This document shows positions 15,324-21,601 of a stretch of 27,516 bases of DNA, in pieces (position 1 is the stretch's first letter; the number at the start of each line of letters is the position of its first letter). The stretch covers positions 1-27,516 of the forward strand of contig SFIE01000022.1 of the NCBI GenBank assembly GCA_004555405.1. The letters are read 5' to 3'. The notes under the pieces are model-generated. The model was not told where the DNA came from and made no database searches. It saw nothing but the letters and a program-made list of their open reading frames with translations. A program made the translations under genes and the position numbers. The DNA comes from Subdoligranulum sp. Its GTDB lineage: Bacteria > Bacillota > Clostridia > Oscillospirales > Ruminococcaceae.

Positions 15324-15399
15324 TGGTGTCGTTTGCCGGACTCGAACCGGCGAATCAAAGGCTTTACAGCCCTCTGCTCTGCCGCTGAGCTAAAACGAC
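15324..15399 (-). tRNA. tRNA-Tyr-like (anticodon GTA) with short variable loop
   Basis: A 76-nt gene with encoded CCA. Acceptor GTCGTTT/AAACGAC is fully paired, D arm GCTC/GAGC with the normal GG, and T arm GCCGG-TTCGAGT-CCGGC. The anticodon loop is CTGTAAA, giving anticodon GTA (Tyr). The anticodon stem GAGGG/GCCTT has a G-G clash next to the loop and a G-U at the base. The variable region is about 6 nt, whereas bacterial tRNA-Tyr is normally class II with a long arm. It is a degraded or unconventional Tyr tRNA; the identity call rests on the anticodon alone. Confidence 0.75.
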
Positions 15400-15405
15400 A
15401 TAGGT

Positions 15406-15421
15406 CCGGCATTGCAGCCGG
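15406..15421 (-). repeat. 16-nt hairpin repeat 5' of tRNA-Tyr-like gene (copy 2)
   Basis: Exact second copy of CCGGCTGCAATGCCGG, 6 nt before the tRNA 5' end. The flanking bases of the two copies differ, so only the hairpin is shared. Confidence 0.8.
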
Positions 15422-15427
15422 AGAGCT

Positions 15428-15541
15428 GGAACCATATACCCACGACAGGCTGCCCCGCCTGCTGGTTCCGTATGGTATGGTTGAAAGGAGGTTTTACGAT
15501 GAATGTCTAACCATGTCGGGATTCCCCTGCGGTTTCCGACA
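15428..15541 (-). other. structured leader region of the late transcript
   Basis: In the transcript direction, three inverted repeats follow each other directly after the promoter: TGTCGG/CCGACA (15514-15541), ATGGTT/AACCAT (15477-15514), and GGAACCA/TGGTTCC (15428-15469), which encloses a nested CAGGC/GCCTG hairpin. No credible gene is present in this stretch on either strand. The hairpins are seen directly. A role in antitermination or RNA processing is inference. Confidence 0.5.
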
Positions 15542-15546
15542 CTATC

Positions 15547-15581
15547 ATTATAGCACCTCGGAACCGGACATACCCGGACAT
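15547..15581 (-). promoter_or_regulatory. probable late promoter with two direct repeats
   Basis: A perfect TATAAT (15547-15552) preceded by TGC gives an extended -10 on the minus strand. The -35 region carries no TTGACA but has two exact copies of ATGTCCGG (15574-15581 and 15564-15571), one helical turn apart. This is the layout of an activator-dependent phage promoter. The adjacent DUF1492-type protein is the obvious candidate activator. Confidence 0.6.
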
Positions 15582-15589
15582 CTTTTGCT

Positions 15590-15760
15590 TTAGGGCTTGA
15601 CTTTTTTGGGGAAATGTGCCATCAGGATGCTGCGCGCTTCTTTTTGCGGATCCTTCGGGCCGTGGTTTTCCCGGCTGATCTCTCTGCGCTGGCGTGCAGT
15701 TGTGTTGTTCTGCCGATAGATGCAGCGATTCAAGCTATCCTTTCCCGCACGATAATTCAC
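15590..15760 (-). CDS. small basic phage protein (56 aa, unknown)
   Basis: A GTG-initiated gene whose start overlaps the regulator's TGA (GTGA) and has a GGAGG ribosome-binding site exactly 7 nt upstream. The product begins MNYRAGKDSLNRCIYRQNNT, continues with an Arg/Gln/Glu-rich middle and ends MAHFPKKVKP. It is strongly basic, so nucleic-acid binding is possible, but I recognise no domain. Its end lies only a few bases before the repeats of the late promoter. Translational coupling and the good ribosome-binding site make it more than a chance frame. Confidence 0.6.
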   Translation of the reverse strand: MNYRAGKDSLNRCIYRQNNTTARQRREISRENHGPKDPQKEARSILMAHFPKKVKP

Positions 15761-16176
15761 GGCATGCCCTCCAATCTCAGCGCCTGCACAGCGGCCTTAT
15801 GGCGGCGGCGCACATGGCGCTCATCAAAAGACACATCCTCGGCGATCTGTTCATAAGTGTGGCCCAGCAAGTAGCGGCGGCGCAGGATATCCTGATCCTT
15901 TGCATTCTGCACCGTGCCAATAGCAGCCATCACCTCGCGCCGGATCGCCCCGCAAATATTGATCTGGCACTCCAGTTCCTGCTGGGCTTTCAGGATGCTT
16001 TCCACAGCCCGGGGCAGGCTCTGGCCATCTGAGGCAGCTCCCGGCACGCCGTCAAACGCTTTTCCGCAGCCAGCCGCGCGCTCACGCAGCGCAAGCAGTT
16101 CATCCCGCAGCAGCTTTTCACGTTCCAGTGCTGCAAGATAGCGCCCCAGCCAGCAACACTTTTCGCCGTAGGTCAT
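15757..16176 (-). CDS. DUF1492/ArpU-like late transcription regulator (139 aa)
   Basis: The product begins MTYGEKCCWLGRYLAALERE, has a helical N-terminal half, and a C-terminal sigma-70 region-4-like helix-turn-helix (about 90-137: KDQDILRRRYLLGHTYEQIA followed by DERHVRRRHKAAVQAL). Phage proteins of this layout (ArpU, LtrA, DUF1492 type) act as activators of late gene transcription in Firmicutes phages. Its ATG overlaps the rusA stop (ATGA). It lies directly upstream of the tRNA, terminase and head genes and of a promoter with paired repeats, which supports control of the late operon. Whether it acts as a sigma-like factor or an activator is unknown. Confidence 0.85.
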   Translation of the reverse strand: MTYGEKCCWLGRYLAALEREKLLRDELLALRERAAGCGKAFDGVPGAASDGQSLPRAVESILKAQQELECQINICGAIRREVMAAIGTVQNAKDQDILRRRYLLGHTYEQIAEDVSFDERHVRRRHKAAVQALRLEGMP

Positions 16177-16571
16177 AACTCCATCACCTCAATATACACT
16201 CCCGGAATATCTGCCCAGAATTTTTCGATGATCTCGCTGCACACCTGTGCATCATCGCGCCAGAAATGCAGCCGTGTCATTTCGTCCTTCAGAGCCTTAT
16301 TCAGGTTATCGGTATCCGGCTTACTGGTTTTCCAGCTGCCATTGGCGCGCCCTTCTGCTGGGAACAACCATTTCACAAGCAGCCGCACTGCACCGCTCAT
16401 GGGAGCAGGCGGTGCATACGGGGCCAGTGCGGCGTGCAGCTTCGCGTGCGCTGCTTTCAGCTCAGGGGTATCATGCAACACAGCGCAAGGCTTACCGCCG
16501 CGCATAAACGCGTGCAGCTGCTTATCGTGGTGTGTCACCGTTGGCGGTTTCATCGGCAAGAAAAATTTCAC
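16173..16571 (-). CDS. rusA: RusA-family Holliday junction resolvase (132 aa)
   Basis: Cleaves four-way DNA junctions during phage replication and recombination. The product opens KFFLPMKPPTVTHHDKQLHA, has a beta strand at MSGAVRLLVKWLFPAEGRAN, and the signature TSKPDTDNLNKALKDEMTRL followed by HFWRDDAQV, giving the Asp residues D86, D88 and D106/D107 that match the catalytic acids of the family, plus Lys92/95. The start is a GTG with AAGGAGAA nearby. It lies between the palindrome-bearing non-coding block and the DUF1492 gene. Length is normal and no residue appears lost. Confidence 0.93.
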   Translation of the reverse strand: MKFFLPMKPPTVTHHDKQLHAFMRGGKPCAVLHDTPELKAAHAKLHAALAPYAPPAPMSGAVRLLVKWLFPAEGRANGSWKTSKPDTDNLNKALKDEMTRLHFWRDDAQVCSEIIEKFWADIPGVYIEVMEL

Positions 16572-16600
16572 AAGGTTCTCCTTTCATATCACGCCCATAG

Positions 16601-16664
16601 TGTGTGGAGGGTACCCTGAAACTGTGGGGCGGTTTAAGCCCCCACAGTTCAGGGATACCACACA
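16601..16664 (-). repeat. long imperfect hairpin upstream of rusA
   Basis: Outer arms TGTGTGG/CCACACA (16601-16607 and 16658-16664) flank an inner stem in which CCCTGAAACTGTGGGG (16614-16629) pairs with CCCCACAGTTCAGGG (16640-16654) with one bulged base. The structure would be about 22 bp in total with a 10-nt loop. No U-tract follows on either strand, so it does not look like a terminator. It lies about 20 nt before the rusA ribosome-binding site. Confidence 0.75.
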
Positions 16665-16700
16665 CAACGCACGGGATATATATACGTAGTATATATAGTG

Positions 16701-16781
16701 ACTGCAATTTTGCAGTTTATAGGCCTATAACTGCAATTTTGCAGTCATGTCGTGCTGTCGTTTATAGGCCTATAACTGCAA
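16701..16781. repeat. alternating palindromes: candidate operator or replication-origin array
   Basis: Two palindrome types alternate in AT-rich DNA. ACTGCAATTTTGCAGT occurs at 16701-16716 and 16730-16745, with a half-site ACTGCAA at 16775-16781. The perfect 14-mer TTATAGGCCTATAA occurs at 16717-16730 and 16762-16775. The 20-mer TTATAGGCCTATAACTGCAA is repeated at a period of 45 bp. Nothing codes here; the block lies between the truncated helicase and rusA. Confidence 0.75.
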
Positions 16782-16825
16782 AAATATTACTATTCGTAAA
16801 TCAATCGAAATACATCTGGTATAAT

Positions 16826-17773
16826 TCAACCTTTGTACCCGGGCTCTTTGCGGCCCACTTTTTCACCGTCGATCCAGTACCCGCCGTCCGCCTTCAGTCG
16901 ACTTTTTACAGTGCGGGGTCTCAGGTCCATGTATTCGGCCATGGCGTAAATGGTCACTTCGCCATCCATGGTGCAAGCCTCAAAGGCCGTGCTTAGTTCT
17001 TTTTTGGATTGCTGTTGTTTGTCCGCAGGTTTCTGTGCCCAGCGTTTTTGTGCTCCTGCTCTGCCGGTGGTTTTCGGGTCGCTGTCCGGCTGCAGATCTT
17101 CTAACAGTCCGGTGTCCAGTTTGTGTACAGGGTAATCAAACCACAGATTTACCGGGTCGAAGCGCGCGAATTCTCGCAGAGTACCTTCAATTCGCCATGC
17201 CGTCATGCTATCAGCACGCTTTTGGCGTGCTGCAATATCCGCATCCAGCGCGCGGATATCGGCAGCACCCAGATATTCACGGGAAATTTCCAGCATACGC
17301 GCCCTGCTGAGAACATCGTCCTGGCTGTAGGCATCGGCATGGCCGCGCGTATCCAGCAGCTCGCGGCAGGCTGCGCAAGCCGCCCTGTCGTGCAGCTGCT
17401 TTTGGATGGCATCCGTGGGGGTGAGCTCGGTCATATCCAGCATAGCGTCTGGATCACGCGCAAACACGCCAGAGCCTGAGGCACGATCCATGCTGCGCTT
17501 GCCGCCCTGCGCACCCTTGCTGTGATGGTGGCAGTAGATCACCGCGCATTTCAGTTCCCGGCAAACCAGGTCAAACTGATTGCAAAACTTGGCCATCTGA
17601 TCGGCGCTGTTTTCATCTCCAGTGATAACTTTGTAGATGGGGTCGAGGATCACGGCAATATAGTTCTTCTTGGCTGCGCGCCTGATCAGTTTTGGGGCCA
17701 GCTTATCCATGGGCACGGATGCGCCTCGCAGGTTCCAGATATCGATACAGTTTACATGATCAGGCGGATACCC
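16826..17773 (-). pseudogene. 5'-truncated RepA-like AAA+ ATPase/replicative helicase
   Basis: The C-terminal two thirds of a phage RecA-like ATPase. It starts mid-protein at GYPPDHVNCIDIWNLRGAS, continues PMDKLAPKLIRRAAKK, then Walker-B-like YIAVILDPIYKVITGDENSA and the AVIYCHHHSKGAQGGKRSMD segment with RASGSGVFARDPDAML, all recognised text of AAA_25/RepA-like phage ATPases, and has a C-terminal winged-helix-like YAMAEYMDLRPRTVKSRLKA. The N-terminal half with Walker A is missing: an in-frame TAG stands at 17774-17776 and the DNA beyond belongs to another gene on the other strand. In-frame internal starts at 17716/17710 exist, but any product would lack the P-loop. It is presumed non-functional as an ATPase. 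Confidence 0.85.
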
Positions 17774-17776
17774 CTA

Positions 17777-18057
17777 CCATCGTAAATGAAGAACAGGTCG
17801 AAGTAAAAGGCAATGCCCGGCTGACTTTGCAGCAAAATGAGACCGGCAACACTTTTGTTATTGGCATTAAATGCGATACAAAACTTGATACTGAATTGCA
17901 AAACTTCCCTATCCAGCGCCATGACAATATCGCTCAATGTGTCACCATCGAAAAGGATTCTGTTGCTCTGTTGAAAGAATACAAAGATTTACTTGATTCT
18001 GGAATTATCACACAAGAAGACTTTGATTCCAAGAAAAAAGAGCTTTTAGGCCTTTAA
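17777..18057 (+). pseudogene. 5'-truncated SHOCT-domain protein
   Basis: The frame is open from the junction to TAA at 18057. The C-terminus, EYKDLLDSGIITQEDFDSKK followed by KELLGL, is a clear SHOCT domain, a short oligomerisation motif found at the end of many phage and bacterial proteins. The region before it (ARLTLQQNETGNTFVIGIKC, then FPIQRHDNIAQCVTIEK) is beta-rich and not recognised. Upstream of about 17,777 the frame is antisense to the ATPase and offers only TTG at 17692, so the real 5' end and promoter are missing. The DNA is visibly more AT-rich than the ATPase side. It precedes the integrase by 44 nt. Confidence 0.7.
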
Positions 18058-18101
18058 GTCACTAAGTAGGAAACTGTAGAAAGTGGCGAACGAGGTATAC
18101 T

Positions 18102-19653
18102 ATGGAGAACAAAATAAAAAGCGGTGATCTCGCCGTTGTGTATGCGCGCTACTCCAGCCACAGCCAAGGTGAGCAGTCCATTGAGGGGCAGCTGTCGGAG
18201 GCGAAGAAGTACGCTGCCGCACATGGATACACCATCGTGCACGAATACATAGACCGCGCAAAAACAGGCCGCACAGATAACCGCGGCGAGTTCCAGAGGA
18301 TGCTGCGCGATACCGCGAAGAAGCAGTTTTCCGTGGTGATCGTGTGGAAGGTGGATCGCTTCGGCCGAAACCGTGAAGAAATTGCCATCAACAAAATGCG
18401 CTGCCGAAAAAACGGAGTGCGTGTAGAGTATGTGGCTGAAACCATCCCGCAGACCCCCGAGGGCGTGATCCTCGAAAGCGTGCTGGAAGGCTTTGCGGAA
18501 TACTACAGCCTGCAGCTGTCGCAGAACATTCGCCGCGGCCGTGCCGAGAGCGCAGAAAAATGCCAGTCACTGGGCGGTGCGCATCCACTGGGATACACGG
18601 TAGGGGCTGACAAGAAGTATGCCATAGACGAAGCCACAGCCCCCACTGTGCGCATGATCTACACGATGTACGCCGATGGCAAAACCGTAACGCAGATTGT
18701 CAAAGAGTTAAACCGTTTAGGACTGCGCACCCGGTATGGCAAGCCTTTCACCAATAATAGTCTTGGAACCATTCTTAAAAACAAAAAGTATATCGGCATC
18801 TATGAGTTTGAGGGCCGCGAAGTAGCTGATGGCATACCAAGAATCATTTCAGACGATTTGTTTTACAAAGTGCAGGCCATGCTTAAAATCAACCAGCGCG
18901 CCCCTGTCCGAACATGGTCGTACACAGAATATCTGCTTTCGGATAAAATTTTCTGCGGCAAATGCGGCGCACCCATGTTTGGCGAATGCGGCACCAGCGG
19001 AACCGGTGCCCGGCACACCTATTACAACTGCTCCAACAAAAAGCGCTTCCACGCTTGCACAAAAAAGGCCGTGCGCCAGGCAGACATTGAGGAAACCGTT
19101 ATCCGGGCCACACTTGCCCTGCTGCATGACGATGACCTGCTGAACCAGATCATTGAACACACTTGGGAATATTATCTGCAGCAGGATAACCGCCAGGAAG
19201 AACTGAAACGCCTGCAGAAGCTGCTGGGGCAAACGGACACCGCCATCTCCAACCTGATCCGCGCCATTGAGGTCGGTATCCTGACCGAAGAAACCAAAGC
19301 CCGCATGGATGAGCTGACCCAGCAAAAAGCGGATCTGAAGGCCTCGATTGCCGATCAGCAGATTGCCAACGGTTACCGCCTGCAGAAATCGCACATCGAA
19401 TATTACCTGAAGAACCTGCGCAACGGCGATGCCTCAAACCGCGAGGTGCAAAAGAAACTGATTCAGACTTTTGTAAATGCCGTATTCGTGTTTGACGATC
19501 ACCTGAAGCTGACTTACAATTTCAGCGGTGATAAAAGCACGGTAACGCTGCAGGATCTCAAAGATAGCGAAAGCGGAGAAAAGTTCGCCTACCGGGCTCT
19601 TTGCTCCACCAACCTAAACACACCGCAGAAAATACTCTGCGGTGTGTTTTTTT
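18102..19653 (+). CDS. large serine recombinase (phage integrase); no stop codon before its terminator
   Basis: Catalyses prophage integration. The ATG at 18102 has GAGGT 6 nt upstream. Domains: N-terminal resolvase catalytic domain (about 10-155, with VVYARYSSHSQGEQSIEGQ, likely nucleophile S18, and the VVIVWKVDRFGRN helix), the recombinase domain (about 170-280, LGYTVGADKKYAIDEATAPT), a zinc ribbon (about 285-325, FCGKCGAPMFGECG with later YYNCSNKKRFHAC), and a coiled coil (about 340-430). The recognisable protein ends near DLKDSESGEKFAYRALCSTN, around residue 505. No stop codon follows: the frame continues through the terminator at 19618-19653 and stays open to 20408, antisense to the SUF gene. 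The coordinate given ends at the terminator. Confidence 0.9.
19618..19653 (+). terminator. intrinsic terminator of the integrase gene
   Basis: A perfect 12-bp stem (ACACACCGCAGA/TCTGCGGTGTGT), 6-nt loop, then seven T. It is plus-strand oriented. It lies inside the open integrase frame, which has no stop before it. Confidence 0.95.
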
Positions 19654-19771
19654 GTATATATGCAAAAATTTTTCGGGCGCTTTGCACGCCGGGATATCGC
19701 CTGCTTCCTGCGCTATTGGCTGCAGCCTTGGACTGTAAAAATGGCCATCCCCCAGCATTCTCAATATCTTT
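19654..19771. other. non-coding prophage/host boundary, candidate attachment-site region
   Basis: This 118-nt stretch separates the integrase terminator from the SUF operon terminator. Serine integrases usually sit next to their att site, so one prophage junction is expected between about 19.58 and 19.88 kb. The other junction is outside the window, so the core cannot be identified by comparing ends. I see no gene or further signal here. Confidence 0.45.
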
Positions 19772-19828
19772 AAAAGCAAAACGAACACACTGTCGGCTGG
19801 ATCCAGCAAAACAGTGTGTTCGTTTTTT
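19772..19828. terminator. bidirectional intrinsic terminator 3' of the SUF operon
   Basis: Arms ACGAACACACTG (19781-19792) and CAGTGTGTTCGT (19812-19823) form 12 bp. T-runs follow on the plus side (19823-19828), and A-rich DNA on the left gives a U-tract for minus-strand transcripts. The loop holds a perfect palindrome GCTGGATCCAGC. It would end both the SUF mRNA and any readthrough from the integrase. Confidence 0.9.
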
Positions 19829-19876
19829 CAAAAAACATCCGCGCAAAATCGCAGTCAGCTTTCGCGCAGAGATCCC

Positions 19877-20797
19877 TTATTTCAAGAAGCCGTTTACGAT
19901 CTGTTCCTCGGCCTCTTTTTCATTCAAGCCCAAGGTCATCAGCTTGATCAGCTGCTCGCCCGCAATTTTGCCGATAGCCGCCTCGTGGATCAGGCTGGCA
20001 TCTACACAGCTGGCCGAAAGCTGGGGGCTGGCCAGCACACGCGCATCGTCCATAATAATAGAATCGCACTCGGTGTGGCCCGCGCAGGCAGCGTTGCCGT
20101 TCAGCACGCTGATAAAATGCTGGGTGCTTTTATCTTTGGCAACGGTACGGCTCACAACATTGCAGCTGCAGCCCTCGCCGTCCAGATCCGCCGTGATGTC
20201 CGAAACGGCTTTCTGCTCGCCGGTGGTCATTACTTTTTCGCGGATCACAAGGCTGGAGCCCGCCTTCAGCTTGGCGCTGGTTTTGCGCAGCGTATCGTCG
20301 ATGCCGGAGATCTGGGTCATTTCCATTTCAAGCTGTGCGCCCTCTTCCAGATACACGATCGTGGTGGGGTTCATCACGCGCTTGCCGCGGCCATCGCCCT
20401 CGCCATAGTGCTTTTCCACATAGCGCACCTTGGCATTCTGCCCCACATGGAAGGTGTGAATGCCATCGTGCTGGCTGTCACCAGTGCCGCAGTTATGAAT
20501 ACCGCAGCCTGCAATGATCACCACATCACTGCCGGCGCCAATATAAAAATCGTTGTACACCATATCCTTCAGGCCGCTTTCGCTGAGCACCACAGGAATG
20601 TGTACGCTTTCTTTTTTCGTGCCCGGGTGAATAAAAATATCAATGCCGGGCTTATCCAGCTTGGTTTCAATATCAATATTGGCGGTGGTGTTGCGGGCAG
20701 CGCTTTTTCCGTTGGCACGAATGTTGTAAGCGCCCACCGGCAGGGCATCCAGCTCCGCCACCTCATGCAGCAGGCTTTTTTGGATTGCATCCATCAT
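19877..20797 (-). CDS. SufB/SufD-like Fe-S scaffold protein, minimal SUF (SmsB type, 306 aa)
   Basis: Partner of SufC in iron-sulfur cluster assembly; it acts in the cytoplasm as part of a C2-B2 type complex. The product begins MMDAIQKSLLHEVAELDALP, has the repeated beta-helix core (SDVVIIAGCGIHNCGTGDSQHDGIHTFHVG, about 88-117), the segment NAACAGHTECDSIIMDDARV (about 235-255) and the conserved C-terminal LIHEAAIGKIAGEQLIKLMT, the family signature. At 306 residues it is much shorter than classical SufB (about 470), and no SufS, SufU or second SufD follows, matching the two-gene SMS (SUF-like minimal system) layout. Intact; host gene at the prophage border. Confidence 0.93.
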   Translation of the reverse strand: MMDAIQKSLLHEVAELDALPVGAYNIRANGKSAARNTTANIDIETKLDKPGIDIFIHPGTKKESVHIPVVLSESGLKDMVYNDFYIGAGSDVVIIAGCGIHNCGTGDSQHDGIHTFHVGQNAKVRYVEKHYGEGDGRGKRVMNPTTIVYLEEGAQLEMEMTQISGIDDTLRKTSAKLKAGSSLVIREKVMTTGEQKAVSDITADLDGEGCSCNVVSRTVAKDKSTQHFISVLNGNAACAGHTECDSIIMDDARVLASPQLSASCVDASLIHEAAIGKIAGEQLIKLMTLGLNEKEAEEQIVNGFLK

Positions 20798-20799
20798 GG

Positions 20800-21528
20800 T
20801 TATTTTCCCTCCATTTTGTCGGTAAGCACCTTGCAGGCAGCGTTGTCGGCGCTGTTCAAAAGGCTGGGCAGAATTTCGGCCTTGTCGCCGTAGCGCTCCA
20901 CCTGGCCGCCCTTCACATAAATGATCTTATCGGCAATGTTCAGAATGCGCTCCTGGTGGCTGATGATCAAAATGCTGCCGCGGGTCTGCTCGTACATTTT
21001 TTCAAATACACGAATCAGGTTCTGGAAGCTCCACAGATCAATGCCTGCCTCGGGTTCGTCAAAAATGCTCAGCTTGGTGCCGCGTGCCAGCACCATGGCA
21101 ATTTCAATGCGCTTGAGCTCACCGCCGGAAAGGCTGTCGTTCAGCTCACGGTCGATATAATCGCGGGCGCACAGGCCCACTTCGGAAAGGTATTCGCAGG
21201 CTTCGGCTATGCTGGTGCCCTTACCGGCAGCCAGCGTGAGCAGGTCACGCACGCGCAGGCCCTTAAAACGAACGGGCTGCTGGAATGCATAGCTGATGCC
21301 GCGGTTGGCGCGGTCACTGATGGACATATGGGTGATATCCTCACCGTCCAGCAAAATCTGGCCGCCGGTGGGCTGATAGATGCCGGCAATGATTTTGGCC
21401 AGCGTGGATTTACCGCCGCCGTTGGGGCCAGTAATAGCTACAAAGCGATCGTCAATGGTAAGGCTGACATTGCGCAGGATCTCTTTGCCGCCTTCCACTT
21501 CGTAGCTGATATTTTTCAGTTCAAGCAT
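20800..21528 (-). CDS. sufC: SufC-like ABC ATPase, minimal SUF (SmsC type, 242 aa)
   Basis: Energises Fe-S cluster assembly with the SufB-like protein. All ATPase motifs are present: Walker A GPNGGGKST (34-42), Q-loop FQQP (82-85), signature LSGGELKR (133-140), Walker B LSIFDEPEAGID (153-164) and the H-loop SHQ (His191). It is cytoplasmic, with no membrane segments. It precedes the SufB-like gene by 2 nt, so they are co-translated. The GGAGG ribosome-binding site is 12 nt from the ATG, rather long, and overlaps the end of a 21-codon leader ORF, which may affect initiation. Confidence 0.96.
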   Translation of the reverse strand: MLELKNISYEVEGGKEILRNVSLTIDDRFVAITGPNGGGKSTLAKIIAGIYQPTGGQILLDGEDITHMSISDRANRGISYAFQQPVRFKGLRVRDLLTLAAGKGTSIAEACEYLSEVGLCARDYIDRELNDSLSGGELKRIEIAMVLARGTKLSIFDEPEAGIDLWSFQNLIRVFEKMYEQTRGSILIISHQERILNIADKIIYVKGGQVERYGDKAEILPSLLNSADNAACKVLTDKMEGK

Positions 21529-21535
21529 AGGTGTT

Positions 21536-21601
21536 CTATTCCTCCATGTTCACCGCCGCCCGGGGCCGCGGATTCCTATTATCCGTATATCTGCTTTTCA
21601 T
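21536..21601 (-). CDS. 21-codon leader ORF upstream of sufC
   Basis: An ATG at 21599-21601 with AGGAG 8 nt upstream opens a 21-codon frame (MKSRYTDNRNPRPR then AAVNMEE) ending TAG at 21536-21538, 7 nt before sufC. Its last codons contain the sufC ribosome-binding site, a layout that can couple leader translation to sufC initiation. The ATG and its ribosome-binding site lie in a hairpin (ATGCGG/CCGCAT). It could be a regulatory leader or a chance frame. Confidence 0.4.
   Translation of the reverse strand: MKSRYTDNRNPRPRAAVNMEE

Noticed and set aside
15077..15412. Open minus-strand frame through both tRNA genes
   Set aside because: It is the translation of tRNA sequences; no ribosome-binding site and no recognisable protein.
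15486..15510. Plus-strand AAAGGAGG plus ATG looks like a gene start
   Set aside because: The frame ends after three codons (M-N-V-stop); it lies in the loop of a leader hairpin on the other strand.
16522..16707. Minus-strand 61-codon frame across the long hairpin
   Set aside because: It overlaps rusA and the palindromic block, has no ribosome-binding site, and its sequence is the translation of an inverted repeat.
16715..16781. Possible mini-CRISPR (repeat copies 45 bp apart)
   Set aside because: Only two copies, the repeat is a perfect palindrome, the 'spacer' contains a second palindrome, and there is no cas gene.
18044..18057. TTTTAGGCCTTTAA resembles the TTATAGGCCTATAA palindrome (12/14)
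   Set aside because: It lies in the last codons and stop of the SHOCT gene, and two differences break the pattern; coincidence is likely.
19877..20408. Continuation of the integrase frame as a 768-residue protein
   Set aside because: The part after 19,653 is antisense to a clear SufB-like gene and follows a strong terminator; it shows no protein-like motifs.
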